The notes beneath the pieces are model-generated. The model ran no database searches. It saw only the letters and a program-made list of their open reading frames with translations, and had not been told where the DNA came from. A program made the translations under genes and the position numbers. Shown here one piece after another: positions 1 to 5,650 of a stretch of DNA of 5,650 nucleotides. How positions within the stretch are numbered: position 1 is the stretch's first letter; every line of letters begins with the position of its first letter. The DNA is from an uncultured Clostridia bacterium (GTDB lineage Bacteria; Bacillota_A; Clostridia; TANB77; CAG-508). The DNA lies in the NCBI GenBank assembly GCA_947594095.1, contig CANQEA010000086.1, positions 1 to 5,650 on the forward strand, in the 5' to 3' direction.

Positions 1-1109
1 GCAAGTGGCATATTTAAATCATCATTAATTGCTTTGTGAAATCTTTCTTCAAAGTCTTCTATGACTTTTGAATCTATATTTACCTCTCCTTGTAAATGCA
101 TCTGATAACCGTTTTTTAATCTTTCTAATGATTTTGCTGTTGCATCAATTGTTTCCCAAGTAAAATTAATTTTATTTCTATAATGTGAAGAATAAGTAAA
201 TAACTTATAAACTAAAGGTGAGTATCCTTTATCAATAATATCTTTTACTTGATATACATTACCTAAGCTTTTTGACATTTTTCCACCATTAATTAGAAGA
301 TATTCTCCATGCATCCAATAGTTAGCAGGTACTTTTCCACATTTTCCTTTACTTTGTGCAATTTCATTTTCATGATGTGTTGGTATTAAATCAATTCCAC
401 CTGTATGAATATCAAATACTTCTCCTAAATATTTTTGACCCATTGCAGAACATTCTATATGCCATCCTGGATAACATTTTCCCCATGGGCTATCCCATTT
501 CATAATATGATTTTCTGGTGCTTTTATCCATAATGCAAAATCATAAGGGCTTTTCTTTTCGTTATCTACTTCAACTCTTGCCCCTGCTTTTTGTTCATTT
601 AAATCTAAATTTGATAAAACAGGATATTTATCTAATTTAGATATATCAAAATAAATAGCAGTTGATGTTTCATATGCATATCCTTTATCTACTAGTTCTT
701 TAACATATTCTATCATATCTTGAATATGATCTGTTGCCTTACATATTATTTCTGGCATTTCTATATTTAAGCTTTTTAAATCTTCAAAAAATAGTTCTGT
801 GTAGTATTTTGCAATTTCTTCAGGAGACTTGTTTTCTTCTCTTGCTGATTTTACCATTTTGTCTTCTCCCTCGTCTGCATCTGATACTAAATGTCCTACA
901 TCTGTTATATTCATTGCATGTTTAATAGAATAACCATTATATCTTAATACTCTTCTTAGTACATCTTGAAATATATTTGTTCTCATATTTCCAATTGTTG
1001 CTTCTTTATACACAGTTGGTCCACATGAATATATCCTTACCTCATTTTCATTTATAGGTATAAATTTTTCTTTTGACTTAGTTAGAGTATTATAAAAATA
1101 TAAGTCCAT
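1..1109 (-). CDS. cysS: Cysteinyl-tRNA synthetase, N-terminal 369 residues (3' end outside the window)
   Basis: Class I aminoacyl-tRNA synthetase that activates cysteine with ATP and charges tRNA-Cys in the cytosol. I translated this frame by hand; it stays open to the left edge, so the final part of the usual ~460-residue protein is missing. The start ATG (1109-1107) follows an AAAGGAG site 8 nt upstream. Visible landmarks are the CGPTVY motif with Cys29, the stretch NITDVGHL, and WHIECS with Cys220. HHENE carries His245 and Glu249, and GGKMSKSLGN carries the KMSKS loop at 277-281. DDLNMPLA follows at the edge. Cys29, Cys220, His245 and Glu249 line up with the four zinc ligands of E. coli CysRS (209, 234 and 238 have the same spacing). 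The HIGH-equivalent motif reads TIGN at 38-41, with Thr in place of the first His, which is unusual. It lies 93 nt downstream of the PBP gene and is separated from it by a strong inverted repeat. Identification is secure; only completeness is unknown. Confidence 0.97.
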   Translation of the reverse strand, partial: MDLYFYNTLTKSKEKFIPINENEVRIYSCGPTVYKEATIGNMRTNIFQDVLRRVLRYNGYSIKHAMNITDVGHLVSDADEGEDKMVKSAREENKSPEEIAKYYTELFFEDLKSLNIEMPEIICKATDHIQDMIEYVKELVDKGYAYETSTAIYFDISKLDKYPVLSNLDLNEQKAGARVEVDNEKKSPYDFALWIKAPENHIMKWDSPWGKCYPGWHIECSAMGQKYLGEVFDIHTGGIDLIPTHHENEIAQSKGKCGKVPANYWMHGEYLLINGGKMSKSLGNVYQVKDIIDKGYSPLVYKLFTYSSHYRNKINFTWETIDATAKSLERLKNGYQMHLQGEVNIDSKVIEDFEERFHKAINDDLNMPL

Positions 1110-1117
1110 TTTCAAAT

Positions 1118-1124
1118 CTCCTTT
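1118..1124 (-). promoter_or_regulatory. Ribosome binding site of cysS
   Basis: Read on the minus strand this is AAAGGAG, near-consensus Shine-Dalgarno, 8 nt before the ATG at 1109. It fixes the cysS start, which also agrees with the family's usual N-terminus (a short lead of about 28 residues before the CGPT motif). It sits 9 nt after the end of the large inverted repeat at 1134-1190, so that hairpin would not itself cover the site. Confidence 0.85.
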
Positions 1125-1133
1125 CTTATATAT

Positions 1134-1190
1134 AAAATTATATAACTTTCTCCAATAAGCATTACTTATTTTCAAAAGTTATATAATTTT
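1134..1190 (-). terminator. 16-bp perfect inverted repeat with nested hairpin between the PBP gene and cysS; possible terminator
   Basis: Bases 1134-1149 and 1175-1190 are exact reverse complements (AAAATTATATAACTTT and its complement). The 25-nt loop contains a second stem, AATAAG (1154-1159) pairing with CTTATT (1165-1170) around a 5-nt loop. The repeat begins 12 nt after the PBP stop codon. Its arms carry A-tracts and U-tracts at the base, as bidirectional intrinsic terminators of AT-rich genomes often do, so it may end PBP transcription. Against this, only one G-C pair is present in the outer stem and no uninterrupted U-run follows on the minus strand. A TATAAT-like hexamer lies within the right arm (1142-1137 on the minus strand) but lacks a good -35 at the right spacing. 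An RNA-stabilising or processing structure is an alternative. The repeat itself is certain; the role is inferred. Confidence 0.5.
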
Positions 1191-1202
1191 TATATTTTAT
1201 AT

Positions 1203-3818
1203 TTATGGTGTTGTGTTAGTAGTCTGATTTTGCTGTGGTGATGTGTTGGTAGATGGTGATGTATTTGTACTTCCACTTCCAGATGAGTTTGTATTTGTTG
1301 TATTTCCACCAGAGGTATTTGTTTTATTAGTACTACTATTTGATGAATTTGTATTTGTTTTATTTGTATTAGTATTTGTTGAATTTGTATTTGTTTGTGG
1401 AATTTCTGCCGGTCTTGTATGAATAGTACAATATTCATTTACTCTAGCACCTGATGAACTTGAACCACCTATTGTTTTCCACAGTCTTAATTGTTCTTTA
1501 GGAAGTACTGCTCCATAATTATTTATTTTTGTTTGTGGACAATATTCAGTTGCAATCTTTCCAGATTCTACACAAAGTGTTTGTGATCCATGTCCTTCAC
1601 ATCTTCCAGGTAAATTGTCACTTGTAAATATGTCTGTATAAGTGCTTCCACAACCAGTTGTTGCCAAACATCCAGTAGCTCTACATATTGTTTGTTCAAC
1701 AAGACCACTTGGTCTTACAAATGTTGCTGCTGGTTTTCCTTTGTGAATATCTGTCATGACAGCATCCCAAATATCACCTGCTGGGTTGCCTGAACCACGT
1801 CCCCAATAGACTTTTTCACTATCATCATATCCAAACCATGTAGCTGCTGAATAATATGGTGTAAATCCACAAAGCCATCTATCTTTTGAATCATCTGTTG
1901 TTCCAGTTTTTGCCGCCACATCAATTCCAGATATTGCACAATATTTTGCAGTTCCAGCAGATCCTTTTACAGGTTCTTGTAAAATTGATTTCATAATATA
2001 TGCATTTTGTTCTGATATAGCTCTTGTTTGTGTTTGGTTTGGAGTTAGAACTATGTTTCCACTTGAATCAACAACTTTTGTAAAGAATGTTGGAGAAACA
2101 CATACTCCGTCATTTGCTATTGTCCCATATGCTACTGCCATTTCTAATGGACTAACACCATCTGTCATTCCACCTATTGCTAAAGAAAGTATATTATCTT
2201 TTTCATCATCTAAAGATGTAATTCCCATCTTTTTCAAATATTCTAGTGATTTTTTAGGTGTTAATTCTGCCATAATTTTTATTGCAGGTATATTTTGTGA
2301 TGTTTCAATAAATTGTCTTATATTTTTATGTCCTGTAAATGAATTATAATTATGAGGAGTATATCCACCAAAATCAGTTGCTACATCATCATAAATAGTT
2401 GCTACATTAATTACTTTTTCTTCTAATCCGGGTGCAACAGATGCAATTGGTTTCATTGTAGAACCTGTTTGTTTCTTCATTTGGGTCGCTCTATTCCATC
2501 CAGATGCTTCTTTTTGGCCAAAACCTCCTGCTATTCCAAGTACGTTTCCAGTTTTATAATCAACAACAGCCATACCTGATTGTGATTTTTGGTTTCCACT
2601 TGGGCTAGTAATAACATATTTTGAGTTTGCATATTCTTCTTCTAATCTTTTTTGTATTGTATCATCAACAGTTGAATAAATCGTTAATCCACTACTATAT
2701 ACATAGTTTTCTGCTATTTGTCTTGATATATCTTTCTCTTCCATTACTTGGTTAATAACTTGCTCTAATACAGCATCTGTATGATAAGAATATACACTTC
2801 CACTTGCAATTGCTCCTTTTTGGAATGGAAGACCTGCTTCCACTTTTGCAACTGCTGCATTATAATCTTCTTGTGATTCAATAAATCCTAATTCATTCAT
2901 TTTATCTAAAACTGTTAAAGTTTTATTTTTTATTCTTTCATTTCTACTTTCTTCAGTGTCTGTTTCTGAAGTTAGTTTATATGGATTATAACTCATAGGT
3001 GCGCTGTTTATTCCTGCCAAAAATGCACATTCTGCTAAGTCTAAGTCTTTAGCACTTTTATTGAAATAATATTCTGCTCCAAGTTCTACTCCATGAAGGT
3101 TACCTTCTCCACCAACAAATAAAATATTTAAATATAATTCTAGTATTTGTTGTTTAGAAATCATTCTTTCTACTTGATATGCTTTTGCCCATTCTTTTAC
3201 TTTTCTAAGAATTCCTTCCATTCCTTGTGTTTCATCTTCTTTAGTAATATTTTTTACTAATTGCTGAGTAATTGTACTTCCTCCATAAGAGCTTTTTCCA
3301 AATATTTTTCCTATAATTGCACCAGCAGTTCTTTTAAAGTCTACACCACTATGGTCATAGAATCTTTCGTCTTCTATAGCAACATATGCTTTTGGTAGAT
3401 AATCTGCCATATCTTCTAATGTTATAATTTTTCTCTTTTCATCCCCGCTTAAATTAGCAACTACCTCACCTGTATTAGCATTTACAATTACAGAGTTTGA
3501 TGCACCTATTTGTAACTCGTCTTTTGTAATTTCGAAATCGTCACCAAAAAGGCCAAAGAACATTCCTGCTATAATTCCTGCTCCAATAACACATAAAAGT
3601 AAGAATATAACAATAAATAGCTTAATTGCGATAGCAAGTTTTGGATGCTTGCTAGAAAATTTCTTTTTATCTTTCTTATTTTGTTTTTTACCTTGTTTTA
3701 CATTTTCCTTTTTTCTAACTTGTGGTTTTTTATTATTGTTTTTTGAAACTTTTTTTACCGGTTTCTTCTTTTTATTTCTCGACATATTATATTTTTTAGT
3801 ATCATCATTACTTGGCAT
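1203..3818 (-). CDS. ponA: Class A penicillin-binding protein (PBP1A type, bifunctional transglycosylase/transpeptidase)
   Basis: Membrane-anchored enzyme that polymerises lipid II into glycan and crosslinks the stem peptides outside the membrane. With the start at 3818 it has 871 residues. Residues 1-59 are lysine-rich and presumably cytoplasmic; one membrane helix lies at about 60-90. The GT51 domain follows, with EDERFYDHSG (catalytic Glu149), GGSTITQQ (179-186), RKVKEW (205-210) and KQQILELYLN (222-231). The transpeptidase domain has STMK (nucleophile Ser453, Lys456), SQN (507-509) and KTGT (637-640), so both active sites look intact. After about residue 700 comes a cysteine-containing segment (712-797), then a 65-residue tail almost wholly of Asn, Thr and Ser (807-871). 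I chose the internal ATG at 3818 because AAGGGGG precedes it by 8 nt; the upstream in-frame ATG at 3851 has no such site and adds MFCKRCKGVIK. MreB lies two genes upstream, consistent with wall elongation. The family is certain; the symbol is a family-level label. Confidence 0.96.
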   Translation of the reverse strand: MPSNDDTKKYNMSRNKKKKPVKKVSKNNNKKPQVRKKENVKQGKKQNKKDKKKFSSKHPKLAIAIKLFIVIFLLLCVIGAGIIAGMFFGLFGDDFEITKDELQIGASNSVIVNANTGEVVANLSGDEKRKIITLEDMADYLPKAYVAIEDERFYDHSGVDFKRTAGAIIGKIFGKSSYGGSTITQQLVKNITKEDETQGMEGILRKVKEWAKAYQVERMISKQQILELYLNILFVGGEGNLHGVELGAEYYFNKSAKDLDLAECAFLAGINSAPMSYNPYKLTSETDTEESRNERIKNKTLTVLDKMNELGFIESQEDYNAAVAKVEAGLPFQKGAIASGSVYSYHTDAVLEQVINQVMEEKDISRQIAENYVYSSGLTIYSTVDDTIQKRLEEEYANSKYVITSPSGNQKSQSGMAVVDYKTGNVLGIAGGFGQKEASGWNRATQMKKQTGSTMKPIASVAPGLEEKVINVATIYDDVATDFGGYTPHNYNSFTGHKNIRQFIETSQNIPAIKIMAELTPKKSLEYLKKMGITSLDDEKDNILSLAIGGMTDGVSPLEMAVAYGTIANDGVCVSPTFFTKVVDSSGNIVLTPNQTQTRAISEQNAYIMKSILQEPVKGSAGTAKYCAISGIDVAAKTGTTDDSKDRWLCGFTPYYSAATWFGYDDSEKVYWGRGSGNPAGDIWDAVMTDIHKGKPAATFVRPSGLVEQTICRATGCLATTGCGSTYTDIFTSDNLPGRCEGHGSQTLCVESGKIATEYCPQTKINNYGAVLPKEQLRLWKTIGGSSSSGARVNEYCTIHTRPAEIPQTNTNSTNTNTNKTNTNSSNSSTNKTNTSGGNTTNTNSSGSGSTNTSPSTNTSPQQNQTTNTTP
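1206..1400 (-). repeat. Low-complexity tract encoding the Asn/Thr/Ser-rich PBP tail
   Basis: On the minus strand this is a degenerate array of ACA, AAT and AGT-type codons encoding runs of NT, TN, NTNK and SS, ending in TTP. The units are irregular (for example NTNTNKTNTN and TNKTNTSGGN), so it is a drifting simple-sequence tract and not a clean tandem repeat. Class A PBPs of Firmicutes, including B. subtilis PBP1 (PonA), are known to end in comparable Asn/Ser-rich disordered tails. No sortase motif or cell-wall-binding repeat is visible in it. Length changes between strains are likely because the DNA is prone to slippage and recombination. Confidence 0.8.
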
Positions 3819-3825
3819 TTTTATT

Positions 3826-3833
3826 ACCCCCTT
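3826..3833 (-). promoter_or_regulatory. Ribosome binding site that sets the PBP start
   Basis: On the minus strand this reads AAGGGGGT, a Shine-Dalgarno-like purine run 8 nt before the ATG at 3818. Neither the upstream in-frame ATG (3851) nor the downstream one (3785) has a comparable site, so it decides the start. The first two A bases could pair into a small 5-bp hairpin (TTGCA at 3832-3836 with TGCAA at 3842-3846), a weak structure to which I attach little weight. Confidence 0.75.
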
Positions 3834-3849
3834 GCATCTTTTGCAAAAC

Positions 3850-3902
3850 ATGTCATTTATTTATGACATCTACATTATATTATATTTATAAAAAAAAGAA
3901 AA
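3850..3902 (-). promoter_or_regulatory. Candidate promoter of the PBP gene with a palindrome at the predicted start
   Basis: Within the 99-nt gap upstream of the PBP gene, the minus strand has TATAAT at 3879-3874, preceded at 17 nt by TTTTCT (3902-3897), a poor match to TTGACA. A second TATAAT overlaps at 3884-3879. Transcription would begin near 3867. There lies a 7-bp palindrome, ATGTCAT (3850-3856) and ATGACAT (3863-3869) around a 6-nt spacer, which could be a repressor operator or a 5'-terminal RNA hairpin. The -10 hexamers could arise by chance in such AT-rich DNA, so the promoter is only plausible. Confidence 0.4.
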
Positions 3903-3917
3903 GAGTTTTTAAAATTT

Positions 3918-4766
3918 TTATATATCCATTCTTTGTCCTAATAAATACTTAATTTTAACTTTGTCTTTTTTTATTTGTTTTCTAGCATCAATCCACGGTT
4001 GTTTCTTATAAATGCATGCTTCATAAATATCTTTTTTTGCAAACTTCATTTGTTTTTCATAATCAAATTCTTCATTGTTTAAGCATTCTATTTCATAATC
4101 ATTTATGCTTATACCATTAAATCTTTTTTTATTTATTTTTACATTAAAATTTATGTTTATAATTGTGCTGTCTTCCAACAAATTATATTTATTAACTAGT
4201 TCTTCTGGAAAATCAATATTTAATATTAGTTTTGTCTTGGTTAGACTTTTCTTTTTGTTATTAGTTACAATTAAAGTAATTCCTAACTCCTCTAATATTT
4301 GTTTTTCTATCTTTCGAAATTTATTCATGTGATTTGTAACAATTGTTACTTTTTTATAATCTGTTACTAAAGTTTTTATAATTTGTAACCTGTATTCAGT
4401 AAGTTCATTTACCATTATAGCAATTGATGTTTCTTGCTTCTTTAAATTTTGTTTTTTTAATATGTAATCTAAGCAATCACAAGAAAGTACTTCAAATAGC
4501 CATTTTCCATCTACAATATCAATATTTTTACTATATAAATAATTTAAGTATTTTTCTTGTTTTTTTATTTGCTTACTTACTACTATTTTATTACATAGTG
4601 TTTTTTCTAATATTTTAATTGTCTTTATAGCTAATTTTTGTGATTTTTTTTCATCTAATAATTCTTCACTTTTTACTGGTAAAATAATTTTATCTTCTTG
4701 TAATTTTATAATATTTAACCATTTAAATATTTTCAAAGGCTTGTCAGATTCTTGAATAAAATACAT
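3918..4766 (-). CDS. Uncharacterised cytosolic protein encoded between mreB and the PBP gene (Rossmann-like)
   Basis: I do not recognise a named family. The 282-residue product has no signal peptide or membrane segment, is lysine-rich and has only one tryptophan-rich spot. Residues 114-206 alternate predicted strands and helices: IAIMV (115-119), VTIVTN (140-145), helix 149-161, ITLIVTN (163-169), LILNIDF (180-186), TIININF (201-207). This resembles half of a Rossmann-type domain, but the GxGxxG loop expected after the first strand is absent (VNELTEY instead). The segments IVDGKWLFEVL (84-94), NNKKKSL (169-175), NIDFPEELVNKY (183-194) and RFNGISINDYEI (215-226) look like conserved blocks, and the C-terminus ends KIKYLLGQRMDI. 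From memory such blocks recur in clostridial hypothetical proteins, which I could not verify. AGGATGG lies 7 nt before the ATG, inside a hairpin. Its place 56 nt after mreB and 99 nt before a PBP suggests a cell-wall or shape role by association only. Confidence 0.85.
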   Translation of the reverse strand: MYFIQESDKPLKIFKWLNIIKLQEDKIILPVKSEELLDEKKSQKLAIKTIKILEKTLCNKIVVSKQIKKQEKYLNYLYSKNIDIVDGKWLFEVLSCDCLDYILKKQNLKKQETSIAIMVNELTEYRLQIIKTLVTDYKKVTIVTNHMNKFRKIEKQILEELGITLIVTNNKKKSLTKTKLILNIDFPEELVNKYNLLEDSTIININFNVKINKKRFNGISINDYEIECLNNEEFDYEKQMKFAKKDIYEACIYKKQPWIDARKQIKKDKVKIKYLLGQRMDI

Positions 4767-4798
4767 ATAATCACCATCCTGATAAATTATATGTATTT
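4759..4798 (-). promoter_or_regulatory. 13-bp inverted repeat enclosing the ribosome binding site and start codon of the 282-residue gene
   Basis: Bases 4759-4771 and 4786-4798 are exact reverse complements, separated by 14 nt. In the minus-strand transcript the 14-nt loop holds the Shine-Dalgarno AGGATGG (4780-4774), and the ATG (4766-4764) lies in the 3' arm, paired in the stem. A transcript entering from mreB would therefore fold its start codon into a helix, a layout that can lower translation or respond to temperature or a binding protein. The stem has one G-C pair, so it is weak. A TATAAT hexamer in the 5' arm (4791-4786) is an alternative reason for part of the symmetry; transcripts starting from it would lack the 5' arm. 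The repeat is plain in the sequence; the function is inferred. Confidence 0.5.
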
Positions 4799-4822
4799 GT
4801 ATTTCAATTTATTATTTAATTA

Positions 4823-5650
4823 TTATTTTCTTGTTTTTCCTTCTAATGCATCTAAATTGTCTAAAGCTTTACCAGTTCCAAGTGCTACACATGAAACTGC
4901 ATCTTGAGCTATCATAACATTAATTCCTGTTTTTTCTTGAAGAAGTTTGTCTAATCCATCAATTAAACATCCTCCACCTGTCATGTAAATTCCTTTATCA
5001 CTTATATCTGCTGCAAGCTCTGGTGGTGTTTTTTCAAGTACAGAATGAACACTATCTATAATCATCATAGCTGGTTCTGTTAAAGCTTCTAGCATTTCAC
5101 TAGAATGAAGTGTTAATGTTTTTGGAAGTCCTGTTGATAAATCTCTTCCCCTAATATCCATTTCTGTGTCCTGAATTTTAGGATATACACATCCTATATT
5201 TACTTTTAAATCTTCTGCTGTTCTCTCTCCAATAATAACATTGTGTTTTTTCTTAATATATTTAACAATATATTCATCAAATTTATCTCCAGCAACTTTT
5301 AATGATGTACTTACTACTGAACCACCAAGTGAAATAACTGCAATATCAGTTGTTCCACCACCAATGTCTACTACCATATTTCCACATGGTTTTGATATAT
5401 CTATTCCTGCTCCAATTGCAGCAGCAATTGGTTCTTCAATTAAATATACTTTTCTTGCACCTGCTTGTGTTGCAGCATCTATTACTGCTTTTTTTTCTAC
5501 CTCGGTTACTTGTGAAGGAATACAAATCATAATTCTAGGTGCAAATATAAATTTACCACATATTTTATTTATAAAATGTTTTAACATTTTTTCTGTAACT
5601 GTATAATCTGATATAACACCATCTCTAAGTGGTCTTGTAGCTACGATATT
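4823..5650 (-). CDS. mreB: Rod-shape-determining protein MreB, C-terminal 275 residues (5' end outside the window)
   Basis: Bacterial actin homologue that forms ATP-dependent membrane-associated filaments and steers the lateral wall-synthesis machinery. The frame is open to the right edge and begins in the window with NIVATRPLRDGVISDYTVTEKM, so the ATG at 5587 is internal and not the start. Roughly the first 65-70 residues of the usual ~340 are missing, including the first phosphate loop. Visible motifs, numbered from the window edge, are IPSQVTEVE, EEPIAAAIGAG (from 72), DIGGGTTD (95-102, phosphate 2), RGRDLSTGLPKT, YMTGGG (222-227, adenosine-binding) and CVALGTGKAL near the end. All are typical of MreB/Mbl, and the sequence alone does not separate MreB from its paralogue Mbl. 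No mreC follows downstream, so this copy is outside, or at the end of, a classical mreBCD operon. It ends 56 nt before the uncharacterised gene. Confidence 0.96.
   Translation of the reverse strand, partial: NIVATRPLRDGVISDYTVTEKMLKHFINKICGKFIFAPRIMICIPSQVTEVEKKAVIDAATQAGARKVYLIEEPIAAAIGAGIDISKPCGNMVVDIGGGTTDIAVISLGGSVVSTSLKVAGDKFDEYIVKYIKKKHNVIIGERTAEDLKVNIGCVYPKIQDTEMDIRGRDLSTGLPKTLTLHSSEMLEALTEPAMMIIDSVHSVLEKTPPELAADISDKGIYMTGGGCLIDGLDKLLQEKTGINVMIAQDAVSCVALGTGKALDNLDALEGKTRK

Noticed and set aside
734..925. Small plus-strand open frame inside cysS, and similar plus-strand frames at 2053-2349, 3649-3891, 4105-4332, 4424-4618 and 5241-5606
   Set aside because: Each lies antisense to a well-supported gene, encodes a Leu/Phe/Ile-rich product expected from the complement of Lys/Glu-rich coding DNA, and lacks recognisable domains.
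1110..1202. T-box riboswitch upstream of cysS, common in Firmicutes
   Set aside because: The gap is only 93 nt, too short for a T-box leader, and no T-box core sequence or specifier stem is visible.
1190..1438. Minus-strand frame of 82 codons rich in Gln, Ile and His overlapping the PBP tail
   Set aside because: It is the out-of-frame reading of the simple-sequence tail; the composition is explained by the ACA/AAT repeats.
3891..3917. Intrinsic terminator after the uncharacterised gene, suggested by runs of T on the minus strand
   Set aside because: There is a T-run, but I could not find a convincing stem before it; only short A/T pairing exists.
4786..4807. Promoter for the uncharacterised gene formed by TTGAAA (4807-4802) and TATAAT (4791-4786)
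   Set aside because: The spacer is 10 nt, far short of the usual 16-18, so the pair cannot work as a standard sigma-A promoter; the -10 alone remains possible.
1..5650. Mobile element, CRISPR array, toxin-antitoxin or phage-defence system
   Set aside because: No transposase, integrase, direct-repeat array or defence-type domain is visible; the genes are core cell-shape, wall and translation functions plus one unknown.

Overview
This window is AT-rich (roughly 70% A+T by eye) and all four genes lie on the minus strand. They use the standard genetic code (TGG for Trp, TAA at all three visible stops) and AGGAG-like ribosome binding sites. Together with an MreB, a class A penicillin-binding protein with a long lysine-rich cytoplasmic head and an Asn/Thr/Ser-rich tail, this points to a low-GC Gram-positive bacterium, most likely a clostridial Firmicute. 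The species cannot be named from this sequence.

Layout in transcription order (right to left): (1) 5650-4823, the C-terminal four fifths of the actin-like cell-shape protein MreB, cut by the right edge; (2) 4766-3918, a 282-residue cytosolic protein that I cannot assign to a named family, with a Rossmann-like alternation of strands and helices but no glycine-rich loop; (3) 3818-1203, a complete class A penicillin-binding protein (GT51 transglycosylase plus transpeptidase) whose most likely start lies 11 codons inside the longest open frame; (4) 1109 to the left edge, the first 369 residues of cysteinyl-tRNA synthetase.

Functional reading: MreB organises lateral wall synthesis and the class A PBP polymerises and crosslinks glycan, so genes 1-3 look like a cell-elongation neighbourhood and the unknown protein may work there by association. 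cysS is a housekeeping gene downstream and probably unrelated in function.

The three intergenic gaps (56, 99 and 93 nt) each hold an inverted repeat. The mreB/unknown gap has a 13-bp perfect repeat that would put the unknown gene's start codon in a stem and its Shine-Dalgarno in the loop. The unknown/PBP gap has a promoter-like -10 and a 7-bp palindrome at the predicted transcription start. The PBP/cysS gap has a 16-bp perfect repeat with a nested hairpin. No mobile element, CRISPR array, tRNA, rRNA or known riboswitch was seen. The window is mostly ordinary core genome; the best leads are the start-codon hairpin, the uncharacterised protein and the duplicated cysteine motif in the PBP.
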